A DNA stretch of 64,000 bases from Lyophyllum atratum (Eukaryota > Basidiomycota > Agaricomycetes > Agaricales > Lyophyllaceae), in the NCBI GenBank assembly GCA_014905825.1, contig JACGCN010000004.1, forward strand, positions 1-64,000, read 5' to 3'. Position 1 is the stretch's first letter; each line of letters opens with the position of its first letter. The position numbers and the translations under genes were made by a program. The notes under the pieces are model-generated. The model did not search any database and was not told the origin of the DNA. It saw only the letters and a program-made list of their open reading frames with translations. Below are positions 21,664-33,275 of the stretch, piece by piece.

Positions 21664-24600
21664 TTACCGCCCTTGAAACTCCAACCCCTCCAACAGCCCC
21701 GAGTCCTGCATGAACGAACTCCAGCGCTCATCCAGCCTCGAGTCCCTCGCCGCCAGCCCCAAGTCAGCCAGCTCCGCGTTCGGCAGGTGCGTTTGCGTAT
21801 GAAAGGCCGGCTGCTGCTGCTGCTGCTGGCGGTACTGCGACTGGTGGTGCGGTTGTGTCTGCTGAGGAATGTGCGACGGGTACGTCTGATACTCGTGCGT
21901 AGCCTGTGGCTGGTGCTGATGCTGATACTGATACGGTTGCGGTTGCGGCTGATGCTGGAGAGGGCGATACTGCTGTGGTTTGTGCAGAAGCGCGTACGGC
22001 GCCTCGTACTGAGAAGGCACAACCCGCGGCGGCTGCATCTGCATCTGCATCTGCGGATAACTCTGCTGGTGCTGGGCCCGCGATCGCCGCTCGTCCTCCC
22101 ACTCACTCCCTCCACCCTCATAACCCCCCAGTTGATGCGTCCGCTCCGAGGCCACATACGGATAATGCAGCGTCGGCGGCGGGAGCTGCTGCGGTACCTC
22201 TTCCTCCCGTCTCGAAGCCGACATGTAAGCCTCCTCCGGCCCCCATCCGCTCACGATCGGGGGGACCTGCGGGCCTGGATAAGTCTGCGGTGGTGCGGGA
22301 TTGTACTGCTGGTGCTGGGGTAATGGTACTGGAGCGTGTGTGGGGTACGACAGGGGTGGTATTGGAGGTGGAAGCGGGACGTCGATGGGGGGTGGTTTCT
22401 TCGCTGAAACGAAACGGGTGTGGCCCGCGAAGATGGCGAGCTCGTCGTCGTCGGCGTCTTCCTGCTTAATCTGGATGTTCCACAGCTGCCCGCCGGCGTC
22501 GGAGATGGGTGTGGGGTCTTTCTGTATAGCAGCGAGGGCGTGACGGGCCTTCTCAGCGAGCTTGGTCAGGATGGGCTGAACGATGGAATGAGCGCCTGTG
22601 GTTTAAGGTGAGGAAACGGAGACGTACGAGAGCCTTGGTACAACGTATACTGTACACGGACGCCTTACGGAACAGGATACAAGCTTGTTCAAGTTCAGTC
22701 ATCGCCCCTTGAGCGAGAGGTGACCTCGGTCCACGCGTGACGACGGTTCCAAAGACGACCTAGATATAAACCGATATCAGCACCCTGTCTTCCAAGATAT
22801 AACGGAGGATGAAGTGAAACGCCAGACGTTGTACCAAAACAGCGCGAAACGAATCGAAAACTCGCGAGGACTCCAAGCCAGAAAAAAAGGAAAGAAAGAA
22901 AAAAAAGCAACACTCACAGCAGCCGAAAACGCAAACGTCCACATCGTCCAAAACCTCGCACACGAATTCGGCCACATCCCAAACTGCTCCCTCACACTCT
23001 TCAAAATCGTCGACGACGCCCTATACGCCGCCAAGAACGACGGTGCGTACGCGCTCTTGAGTGGGTTGACGGGTTGCTCGATGATGGCTTGCGCGAAGAA
23101 GGAGCGATGGATGTACATGAGGACTGCGGTTAGGGTGGATTAGTTTCTAACCATGACGAGGAAGGATGAAAGGAGGGGAAAGGTTGCGGGGAAGGGGCAA
23201 AATGAGAGTGAAGAGAATTAGGGTGAATTAGTCTCTAGCCATGACGAGGAAGGATGATGAAAAGAGGGGAAAGTGGGGGGAAGGGGCAAAAAAGAAAGAG
23301 AAGAGAGAAAAGAGAAAAGAGAAGAGAAAAAAAGACCCACCCGTCTCCCGAATATGATCCAACACACACCGCTGAAAACTCCCCGCCATATCCTCCTCCC
23401 CCGCCCCCTCCCCCTTCCCCACCGCGCCCATCCCCTCGGGCAGCGGAAAGTCCCTCACCTTCTTATCCAGCTCCATAATCGTAGCGTACGACGGCGCCTC
23501 CGCCGTCAACGTCCTTGCCGTCACTTCCGCCACGCATTCCGCTGCGAAGCGGCATTGCCAGTTGCTGACTGTAATAATAATAAACAAGGCGTGGGGTGAG
23601 TGTCATCGTACATAGGGTGAAGGGAAGAAACGTACAAGCCGACCCAAACCCACCCTCCGCGCCCTCCCCCATCCCATCGTCCTTCCCGGGGAAGCTACAA
23701 TCGATATACGCAAGCGAGAACGAAGGCGGTCTCCCCGTATTTAGACTCTACAACACACACCCACATCAGCTACTTCCCATCCACCCAAAAATACGAGTGG
23801 GAAAGTGGAAGAAGGGAAGAAGGAAAGAGGGAAAGAGGGAGGCGTACCTGCCAAACGTCCGCGACGAAGAGGTCCCAGAAGAGGATCCGGCGGCGTTGCA
23901 CCATTTTCTTGGAGAGGCCCCATCGGGCTGAGTCTCGATCTACAGGGCCGGGGATGTTCGTTAGGTTACGTGCCCCATGGTTCCAAAGAAAGAGTGACTT
24001 ACGGAGTCCGATCTATAATGCCCATGATCAGCATTCATTCCCCCACGAGCAAAGGAAAAAAAGCGGGAAGGAGAAAAGGAGAAACAACTCACCGTCTGCG
24101 ACAAATGCGCAGCAAGCGTAATCAAACTCCACGTCATCTCCATGCTCGTCTCGCTCCTCAAATCGCTCCCGCTCATCGCGTTATATATGCTCATCAGATG
24201 CAGCGTCTGGATCGTCACGATCGAGGGCTTCTCCAGGACGGGCTGCAGCGCCAGCGCCGCCCTCGAGATTTGGTGGTAGTGTTCCCCCAGTGCGTTCGCG
24301 TTATTGCCCCCCTCCCTTTCTCCGGCCCCTTCCCTCCCCTCCGGCTCGGGGCGGACGAGTGCACCCACGGCTAGGATAATAAACAGCAGCGCCAAATCAT
24401 GCGGCCCCGAGTAATCCTCCCCCGCCCCCGCAGCGTGTTCATCCTCCTCCTCCCGCCGGTATATAGCAGGCAACATATCATCAACGAGCTGCGCCCTCGT
24501 CACGCCATGGAAGATCCAGGAAACCTGATCGAGGTACGTCTGCACCAGGCTCGAGGCGGTCTCCCAGGTCGGTAGGTGCGTCTCCACGAGGGCCTGGACG

Positions 24601-25837
24601 TCTGTAGGGGCGCCCATGGGGGTGAACGGGAATGATTGGGAGAAGAGGGCGAGGGAGGAGGACGATGTGGAGGTGGAGGTGGCGGAGGAGGCGGGCGAGG
24701 AAAGGGGGGCGTAAGTTGTGGTGGAGGAGGGGGTGTGTGGGGAGGTCGTGGTGCTTGGGGAAGTGTCGGAGGAGGCGTTGAGGTTGGCCTGTCCAAGGAC
24801 CCGTCAGTACATGCGTGGTTGCACGGAGAGGAGCAGGGGGGAACGTACCAACAGGAGACTCTACAGCCCCGACGACACGGTGTTTAGTGTAAAGAAATGA
24901 AAGTGGAGCCGGAAAACACACCTCCGACCCGCCTGTCGGCCCAAAGAACCTCGAAATCCCATGGTCCGAGATCGACAGCGTCCCAAACGCGTCGATAATG
25001 TCAGGTGCATGCCCCGCCACCGCCCCCGGCCCTTCCTCCTCCACCCCGCCCATCCCAATCCCGATCCCACCCACCCCCTCGTCGTCGTCGCCTACCACGA
25101 GATCCTCGTGCAGCAAGGGATGTGGGTCGGCGGAGTGCTTGGCCTGGAGGGAGGAGAGGGCGTCTTCGAGCTGGCGGATGCGGCCGCTGAGGTTGGATAT
25201 GCGCCGGTGGAGGTGTTCGGTGGCTGCTAGGACGAAGCTGCGCGGAGTTGAGTGAGTAGGGAAGCGTGGAGGAGGGAAGAGAGGGCTTACCGGGTGCCTT
25301 GACCGGTCGAGAGGCTGCCTACACCAGGATGAGCTATTCACAACCTCACCGAACGGCAAAGGAACGACGCACCATTCGGACACAGCGCCGCACAGCCTCT
25401 CCTCTGCGATCCGAGTTCAACGATGCATGCAACGAGGGAACGAGGGAGAGGGGATGGCGTACCTGGCAAGATTGGCACGGAATCTGCTTGTCGCACTTTA
25501 TCTTGAGCCTGGACCGCGCGATTTCCGTCAAGTTCTGGGGTCAGGATCCGAGATGTGCGATCATCGCATAAACGTACCTTCGACATTCGGCGCAACTGAC
25601 CTGTAAGCCCATTCAGCACCACCTCTACATCTATGCGACGATCGGGCACCACGTACCTCTCCTATAACGCACAACGGAAGTCAGCCATGACGTTTATGGG
25701 GTAGTAGGCGCCCGGGACTCACCTCGGCTTCGCTTCTGCTCGAGCTCACGGGCATGGCTCCCGTCGAACCTGTACTCGTCAAAGTCCTTTCTGCTCGAGC
25801 GGCGCTTCACCTTTGCGTGCGTCGGTTCGGCTGGCAT
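21664..25837 (-). CDS. Zn2Cys6 (Gal4-type) transcription factor
   Basis: Many-exon gene starting MPAEPTHAKVKRRSSRK at 25837. The zinc cluster reads SCAECRRLKIKCDKQIPC then QSCQRRGCAALCPNG, followed by SLSTGQGTRFVLAATEHLHR and a short coiled coil (ISNLSGRIRQLEDALSSLQ), as in a common agaricomycete family. It is spread over very small exons: 5 nt (25657-25661), 23 nt (25578-25600), then ~25500. The middle is a fungal_trans regulatory domain (LPTWETASSLVQTYLDQVSW; IGLHRDSARWGLSKKMVQRR; LFWDLFVADVWQSLNTGRPP). The C-terminus has a possible SUMO site (IKQE), a Gln/Pro/His-rich activation-like region and ends SFMQDSGLLEGLEFQGR at 21664. It should be a nuclear, DNA-binding regulator; its target genes cannot be read from sequence. 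Divergent neighbours give no operon-like clue. Confidence 0.85.
25657..25661 (-). other. 5-nt micro-exon in the zinc-cluster gene
   Basis: GAGAG flanked by ...TTATAG and GTACGT. It supplies the last bases of Gly and all of Glu in the RGEVSCAEC segment. Skipping it shifts the frame just before the DNA-binding cluster. Confidence 0.65.
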
Positions 25838-26932
25838 GATCGCGCCAGGGGAGTAGGTGTAAGTATAGCGTCTGACAACTCGGCCCCCTCCCCCTTCTTA
25901 TTGCCACCCACGACGTTCGGCCCCCGTTACGTGGCGATCACCGATCATCTCATATACTGATCGTTTCCCACGCATCTTTGCTTTCCTGACTTTTCTGTGC
26001 ATTGCGTTGACGAAGACATATGGGGCACGGTAAAACGAGGAGGAGAGCGTGTACGAGATGGTCCTTGTTGGTGTCTACGAAACAAATAAATGCTGCGGGG
26101 GGCTGGGTGCAAGGTCTACCGCAGCAGCTGCAGACCACACAATCCGCTTTAGGTTGCCGGTGCGCGACCGCGTGGCAGAAGGTGTAGATCCCCGATTGAC
26201 CCTTTCGGAATACATGTCCCGATCATTTCTGACATTTGCTTCGACGTCGACTCGCCTTTTCGCATCTGCTCAGGCCTGCAACCTCGTATCCACGCGAGCT
26301 TTTACTTGGAAGATCACAAATGCCACTCACCGGATTGGAATAATTCGATTACAAGCCACCCGAATGCACGATACGATTCGGATGTATTGGATATCGAGAT
26401 GGTACGCCCCTTGCGATTTTCAAAGAGTCTGCTGACCCTCGTTACCCACACCCTCACCAACTTCTTATCAGATAACGACTAAATCTCGCAACAACTCCCA
26501 GTCTCCCACCACTCCTTCTTGAACTCCGGTGCCACCTAGCTCTCACCCCATACTCGTAAAATCTCGCTTCTTTCTTCCCATACTCTCGCGACGTCACTAA
26601 GACGACCTACGCAGCACCTTGGCATTCGTTGCTGAGCGCTGACTTGAAAGCCGAGGACGGAAAGACACGGTACCTCTAAATGTTCACCCGACCGTCCCTG
26701 CCAGCGCTCCCAGCCATCGCAGCCTCCATCAAACCAAACCACATCCATAAATCCAAAATCCACGATCAAACAACAGCAGCGCCATGAACCACTTCCCACC
26801 ACCGCGCACACGACCCACCGGGCACCGTATACCTTCTATCCGATCAAATATAGTGCTCCACAGACTCACGCCGCGCCAGCTAGCCCATTCACATGTCCCT
26901 GCCCCCTTCGTCTCCTCCTCCTACGCACGAGT
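25838..26932. other. Intergenic, nothing recognised
   Basis: Upstream region of the zinc-cluster gene. Short frames only, none with a domain or convincing splice structure. Confidence 0.5.
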
Positions 26933-27574
26933 ATGAAACCACCAACATCGCTCAGACTACCCGGTCTCTCAGGCTTAAACATGGAGGTTAAAATGTACTC
27001 ACATTATACCCGAGCACAGCACGCTACGCATCACAACGTAAATCCCCATACCCTCCCCCGAGCGCTGCGCATCCCCCGAACCCGGCTTTCTAAGGTCTGC
27101 GTCTCGGATCGACGAGCATCAAGATTCACGAACCTTCGGTATTCCCACCGACCTTCCAAAATCCGCACCGCACAGTACAGTCCATACCTGCCAACCCACC
27201 TCGCCCTCCGACCTCTTGCCCTAATGACGAGTAGCCGGAGTCCCCACTCGTCTCATGGCTCGTGTAGGAGGCTATCCATAACAACCCAATCCTGGTACCC
27301 ATCCCTTCTTATGTTTGGTCGCCGATTGTACAGCCCGCATCCGCAGCTTTGCATTCTTGTTCTTTTCCCATGGCCTGACGAGGTGCGTTGGGGAAGGACG
27401 GCGATCTCGATCGTCTCTTCTGGATACGTCGTTTCACAATGTACGTGTTCTTCCATCACCATCGTTATCTTTCCTGTTTATGGATTCGGAATCTTCGGAA
27501 ACAGTGCTAACTTCGCCACCCCCCAGCGCTGTATCCCTCACTACGGGCCACACGAACACGGAAGTAACGTATAG
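26933..27574 (+). CDS. Hypothetical ORF, 213 codons
   Basis: A single open frame from a genuine ATG to a stop. The product is basic, Ser/Pro/Arg-rich at first, with a hydrophobic patch near QLCILVLFPWP. An alternative reading has an intron (GTACGTG ... CTAAC ... CCCCCCAG, ~27442-27527) with a plausible branch site. No family is recognised, and codon usage is not clearly coding, so this may be chance. Confidence 0.25.
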   Translation: MKPPTSLRLPGLSGLNMEVKMYSHYTRAQHATHHNVNPHTLPRALRIPRTRLSKVCVSDRRASRFTNLRYSHRPSKIRTAQYSPYLPTHLALRPLALMTSSRSPHSSHGSCRRLSITTQSWYPSLLMFGRRLYSPHPQLCILVLFPWPDEVRWGRTAISIVSSGYVVSQCTCSSITIVIFPVYGFGIFGNSANFATPQRCIPHYGPHEHGSNV

Positions 27575-29000
27575 AAATTGAACGGCACCCCGCGACGGCC
27601 TTTGTAAGATCATATGTTCCTGCGTCCTCGTCTCGCATTCCCAGTCAACGCTTCGCCCTCATGACATGTATTGGTACTGTAATGGAGCAATCATGTGTGC
27701 GCACGATGACCGGTTGAGCCCGGTCTCCTCTTCCTTCAGGCGACCGACCCAGTGTCTACCACAGAAGTTCAACACGAAAAATGCTGTACAATACAACGCT
27801 CGACTCTATTAACGGTTCAATCACTCGGCTCCGTGGAAGCCCCCAGTCATCAGCAGCGTCCTCGCCCTCCCTCGTTCCCAGCCAAGGGACAAAAGGAGGA
27901 ATCCGCGCAGCAACTACTCAAGCGGGCATGGTATCATGTAGGCGGCATAGGAAGGGTGGAAGGTGGATGCAGCAACCAGATGTGTGTTACGGGTGTAACG
28001 TGCTGTTTTGAACTGGTGAAACGAGAACGTAGACGACTGGGTAGGGACATACCGGAAGAAGTCCACGCGGAAGTCAAGTTCATCAAGCGTCACCCTCCGA
28101 CGCCGTACAGGATCGCGGTCATCAAGCTGAGCTGCCCGATCTTCCGAGTCCGTTCAACATCTGTGGGGCCAGGTTTGATCGACACGCCAGTCGGCCATAT
28201 GTCCGAAAATCCCAACAGGGAGACTTGTCTGTTCTGCAAGTATCGCGCGTGTGTAGACGACAAGGAAGTAAGGGGCTGTAGTGTATCAGAGGTCACATCT
28301 GCCACCGTCAAACCTGTTTTCAGTACCGAAACCGGCAAGATATAGTCAGATAGATCTTACCTTGAAAAGTAGGCTCATATGTTTGAGCACGATGTCCCAA
28401 CACCTCATACTTCTTTCTATGCCAGGCGCACTCCGTTTCGCTTGATTTCGCCAGCTCAGCGGGGTATGCGGGAGATGAGACTGTGCTTAGGCTGCACGAC
28501 ATGAGCCCCACGACACGTACGCGAGCCCAATTTGCGCCCGAAAGGAATGCGCCAGGCTACCAGATTAGATAGCAATGACAAGCCGAGGTCCACGTCTGCT
28601 GATCGTCGAAGTCGAAGCAAGTCGGTGAGGAGCTTTGGTCATGTTTTTCCAACAATGCGCTCTTCAGATTTGCCACGTTTCTTCTGACTCTCGGTCCCAA
28701 TCTCCGAGCTGATATGATTGCGCCTTGTCCAGTGTACTGCGGAAAATTTTGCAGACAGAAATCGTTTTCCTGGTCCTCATAAACCGGTCTTTCAACTACG
28801 GAGTGAAGACGCTTTGACGGGTCGACGTGGGAATCGACGTCTCAAGGCATCATTATCCAGAAGCATTCGCTTGGCATCGGCCCTCTTTCTGTACTTAGTC
28901 GTCATCTAAGCACAAGTCATATCATGTCGACAAACAGGTTCGGTTTTCAAAGTCATTGGCAAAGGACTGGCATTTCATATCTTTCGCATACAGTTCAACG
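27575..29000. other. Intergenic: upstream part of right inverted arm
   Basis: From ~27.88 kb onward this is the mirror copy of 17.0-18.1 kb. The plus-strand open frame 27752-28345 is not conserved in frame in the other arm and is therefore not called. Confidence 0.5.
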
Positions 29001-30260
29001 ATGTCCGTCTACCCGATCTTTCCTCAAGAGATCATCGATAAGATCATCAAGGCTCTCGACGGCCGCGACATGCAAACGACACTCGTTGCATGCTGCACGG
29101 TGTCATCTTCCTTCTGCAATGCGGCCCAGAAAATGCTGTACAGGTCGCTTTCTGTTCCATTGGGCTACCGGGAAGAAGCTGCGCAGACCAAAGCTCTAGA
29201 AAGCTCGTTGATGTCTAGTAGCCACCTCGGCACCTACGTGGACTCGATCTCATTCCTGATACGGCTCCCTTCGCAAACTTCCTTTGCAGCCCTTCATAAG
29301 CTGGATCGACTGCGGTCTATAAAGATTGAAGGCACCTCCTTCGAGCTCTGGGCAGATTGGTATGTTGTACCCGACATATTCAAGCACGACATATATACGG
29401 TTATCAGATCTCCTGCGCTGCACGAAATCCACCTGTCATCGTTGTATAACTTCCCACTTTCCCACCTCTGTGCATCCCCCTGCCTCAAGACACTCGAGTT
29501 ACGGGAATCGGTCCTATCAGATGATATTGCGTTCGACAAACCATATTCCCCGCCTCCATCAATTGATCTCAAGCGTACAGATTCTCTCCAGACCCTCATC
29601 CTCCGGCAGAATAGTATGATTACACTCCACCCCGCGCTTCTGAGCCCTCTTTCCCCTATCCATGCCTCGGGCCTCCGGAGACTAGAAGTCGGTCTGCAAT
29701 ATGATTCAAATGTTATCGTGTTAAAAGCACTCCTAGGTCTCGTAACCTCTTCATTGGAGGAGCTGTACATCATTACCGACGCCTGTAAGCAAAGATCATA
29801 AATTTACCAATGCTTTGACTGACGTCGGAGTCCTGAAGCATTCCCTTTCGATTCCCCCAAAATGCGTCTCGAACTCGGAAGCCTCCAAAATCTACGACAC
29901 ATCGCTTTTGAGGTGCAGCATTTGGCTGACCTTCGTTACGTAGCCAACCTTTGCGAGTCGCTGCGGAATGCTAGCCACCTTGATCAGGTGACCCTCGCCG
30001 TTGCGGGGTTATTGTGCAGCCCAGCCAATGTCCGGGCTCTTGATGAGGTCAAGTCCGAGTGGAGGCGCATCGATCAATATCTGACTGGAGGGCATGGAAC
30101 GTCGCCTTTGCGTCTGGTTCGTGTCATGGTAATTAGAGTGCCGCACAGGGCCATTGTCCCAGCATATTTCGAGGAGAGTATGCCACACCTCCATTCTGCG
30201 GGACGCCTGCGTGTGGAGGGGAACGTAAAAGGAATAGCACTCTACAATATCTTTTAGGAC
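27880..30260 (+). repeat. Right arm of ~2.4-kb inverted repeat
   Basis: Inverted copy of 15742-18110, carrying F-box gene B and its upstream DNA. The arms are separated by ~9.8 kb holding the two exonucleases, the zinc-cluster regulator and the 213-codon ORF. Confidence 0.75.
29001..30257 (+). CDS. F-box-like protein B
   Basis: Two exons (29001-29784 and 29839-30257; 54-nt intron GTAAGC...TGAAG) give 400 residues. It is the inverted-repeat partner of copy A and its closest relative: same F-box (MSVYPIFPQEIIDKIIKALD), same CLKTLELRESVLSDDIAFDK repeat, same intron phase 1. It starts at 29001, since there is no upstream in-frame ATG. The C-terminus SAGRLRVEGNVKGIALYNIF differs from A only in the last ~12 residues. 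The reading frame is intact, so it is probably functional; role inferred as for A. Confidence 0.8.
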
Positions 30261-31429
30261 CGTAAACTGTAAATCTTTCCCTTTCTCCCGCGCACTCTCT
30301 ACTCAGCGCATCAAGGAGTTACATATGGATGTCATACTGTCTATATGTTGCCGAAGGAATATCTCGTATATATCTACTGACGATACGGAAAGGATACGAG
30401 GCCACGCCATGATGTCAGTAAAGAGCTGACAATAGAGGTCCATACGTGCCCGTAAGTTAGTGGTAAAAGTACCACGGGATATTAGACCTTGCAGAATGTC
30501 CGTTCTTCCCGCCTCACTTCCACCGCCCTGCCTACAGCTCACATCTACGGATTTTTTATGAACGTGTCTCTGCTTACGACGAATCCCTTAGGAGAAGTGA
30601 ATTGAAATTGAGAAAGACAGTCGGGACATAACCTACCTATTGCAATCTATACGCGTAAAGTGACGCATAGTCGAGTTCCAGGCCATTCCATGATTTCTCG
30701 GCTATGCCTCCACGCTTCGGATAACACGAAAGGCCGAATTGTGAGCGATCCGGCGCCTTTAGTCGTAAGCATGCGAGCATCATGGGTCCGTGTTGCGGAG
30801 CTAAGCGTAGAAAGGTGCCCATGAGTTTTCATCGACCAAGAGGAGTCAAGACATACATGTGCATGTATCCTGGTGGGTGCAGGAGAGATCGACCACAAGA
30901 TTGATACATACCTATGTCGTAGCGCGGTTCCCAGGTTCCCAACGCCTCATGCTCTTTTCCTCGCCAGATGGACTCCGCTTCGATAGCCTGACCTCAGCAT
31001 ATGTTTTCGGGAGAGGAGACCAAGACGAGAGTATCCTTAGGCTGCGCGATGTGAGCCCCACGAAAGGTACGCGAATCCAGTTTGTACCCAAAAGGAATCC
31101 AAAGGACTGCGCGAGAATATCGGAGAGAATAGCTATCGCGATAACAAGCTGAGGTCCACAGCTGCTGAATGCCGTGGCTCGTCGACTCAAGTCGGTGAGG
31201 AGCTTTGTTCATGTTTTTCAGGCGATCCGCTGACCAATGACCGTTTCGCTCGGAAGAATTTGCCACGTTTCTTGTGACTTGCACTCTCGTTCGACTCTCG
31301 CGACACCCGCTTTCTGGAGGTCGAATTGTCATCTCAGCACAAGTCATATCACAAAGAGGTCCTGTCCGAATTTTCTGAGTCATGGGCACAACCCAACATC
31401 TGACAGTGACATCGGAATCCAGCTCAACG
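30258..31429. other. Spacer between F-box genes B and C
   Basis: No gene supported. 30430-30545 resembles 34640-34790 and 52800-52910 (see the dispersed repeat). From ~30.9 kb the sequence becomes the diverged upstream region shared by the F-box family. An in-frame upstream ATG for gene C lies at 31382. Confidence 0.5.
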
Positions 31430-32648
31430 ATGTATGTCTACGCCAGTCTTCCTCAGGAGCTCATCGATAAAATCATCGAGGCTCTCGATGGCGCTGAAAT
31501 GCAGAGGACACTCCATGCATGCTGCACGGTGTCATCTTCTTTCTGCAATGCAGCGCAGAAAGTGTTGTACCGGTCAATTTCTGTCTCGTTCGTCCATCGG
31601 AAAGATGTGGTGCGGACCAAAGCCCTAGAAAGCTCCCTGATGTCTAGTAGCCATCTCAGCACCTATGTGGACTCAATCTCAATCCTGATAGATCCTGAAC
31701 ACTATTCAGAAATTTCCCTTGCAGCCCTGCCTAAGCTGGATCGACTGCGCTCTATAAAGATCGAATGCCCGCCCGAATTGATAGATTGGTCCGCTTTACC
31801 CGACACATTCAAGCACGACGTGTCGACGGTCCTTAGGTTCCCCACGCTGCACGATATCCGTCTATCCCACATGTATAATTTCCCACTTTCCTACCTCTGT
31901 GCATCCCTCTCCCTCCAAAAGCTCGATGTATTGCATTCGGCCCTCTTGGGCGATGTTGTCTTCGATAACACAGATCACCCCCCTCCATCAATCAAACCCA
32001 AGATTAAAGGCTCTCTCCGGACCCTCATCACACGGGAAAGTGTCATGCATACGCTCTACCCCGCGCTTCTGAGCCCTCTTTCGCCTCTTCACATCTCGGG
32101 TGTCAAGGAACTAGCAGCCACACTGTGGAACGATGCAAATGTCATCGGCCTGAACTCACTCCTAAGTGTTGCAGCGTCTTCGTTGCAGACATTGTGTATT
32201 GAAGTCGACGCCAGTAAGCAGAGATCATATGCTTATCACACACAGTGACTGACGTCGAAGTCCTAAAGCATTCCCTCTCGATTGCCTCGAGATGCCTCTG
32301 GAATTGGGAAGCCTCGAAAATCTACGAAACATCGCATTTCAAGTGCAGCGCTTGGGCGAGCTTCGCTACGTAGCTAGCCTCTGCGAGTCGCTTCGAAATG
32401 CCAACCATCTTGATGAGGTGACCTTTACCGTTGGGCTGTTATTGTGCGGCCTAGGCAACGTCGAGGGTGTTGATGAGGCCACTTTGGAATGGAGGCGCAT
32501 CGATGAATACTTGAGTGCAGGGCATGGAACCTGGCCGTTGCGTCTGATCCGTGTCGTCCCAATCCGAGTGCCACACGGGATCATTGTCCCAGCATATTTC
32601 GAGAAGAGTATGCCACGCATATACTCTGCGGGACGCCTGCGAGTTTAG
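31430..32648 (+). CDS. F-box-like protein C, shortened C-terminus
   Basis: Exons 31430-32213 (784 nt) and 32269-32648, separated by a 55-nt intron, give 387 residues. The F-box segment is MYVYASLPQELIDKIIEALD. Very close to gene D over the whole length, so C and D are a recent tandem duplicate. C stops at a TAG (32646-32648) directly after SAGRLRV, but the same frame continues 12 codons to a second TAG at 32685-32687, the length expected from A, B and D. The missing tail is short and lies after the leucine-rich region, so the protein may still work. Confidence 0.75.
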
Positions 32649-33275
32649 CAGGGCATACAAGGAGAGGCACTGGTAGTTATCGTTTAGGACCGTCAACTGC
32701 CAGTCTCTCTCGTTCTTTCTTGGATCGAGGTTGTGACGAGAAGCGGGAATCGAAGCGAGAGGCTGTTGTCTACAGGTATCGCGTCGGTGTACTCGGAAAA
32801 GCGATATGGTATGCGAGATGTAGCATAGTCAGGAATTACAGCCGCCTCCCTCAAACCTGTGCAAGTGTCGACGACAAATCCAATACTGGAACCGACAAGA
32901 TACAATCAAGTAGATCACACCTTCAATAACCACGCCCGGAATAGGAAATTGAAGCCCATAGCCGACATGGACCATCGCATGAGTCAAGCCACCCAAGACT
33001 CGGAGGCGTTTGAACATCAGTGGCTCCTTCTCAAGCCGTTTTCCTGGCCCGCAAACATTAGTCTTTCGACTATCGAGTGAGTAGGGCTTTGAAGGGTCGT
33101 GTGAATTGACGTCACGAGCCATCATTAGCTTGAAGCATCTGCAAGTTGGCATCCGCCCTCTTGTTGTAATCGTCGTCTCAGCACAATTCATATCAACCCG
33201 ACAGACAGGTTCGGGTTCCAAAGTCATTGGCGCAGGATCCAACATCTGACATCTTTCGAATTCAGCGCACTGATC

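Noticed and set aside
21396..22323. Long frames in other phases over the Gln-rich end of the zinc-cluster gene (both strands)
   Set aside because: CAG/CTG-rich repeats are open in several frames. Only the frame ending GLLEGLEFQGR continues the protein through spliced exons.
23000..25260. Gly-, Pro- or Arg-rich frames overlapping the zinc-cluster gene
   Set aside because: Shadows of the real exons; none joins across the clear GT-AG introns.
27752..28345. 197-codon frame upstream of F-box B
   Set aside because: The same DNA in the other inverted arm is open in a different frame on the opposite relative strand, which argues against coding conservation.
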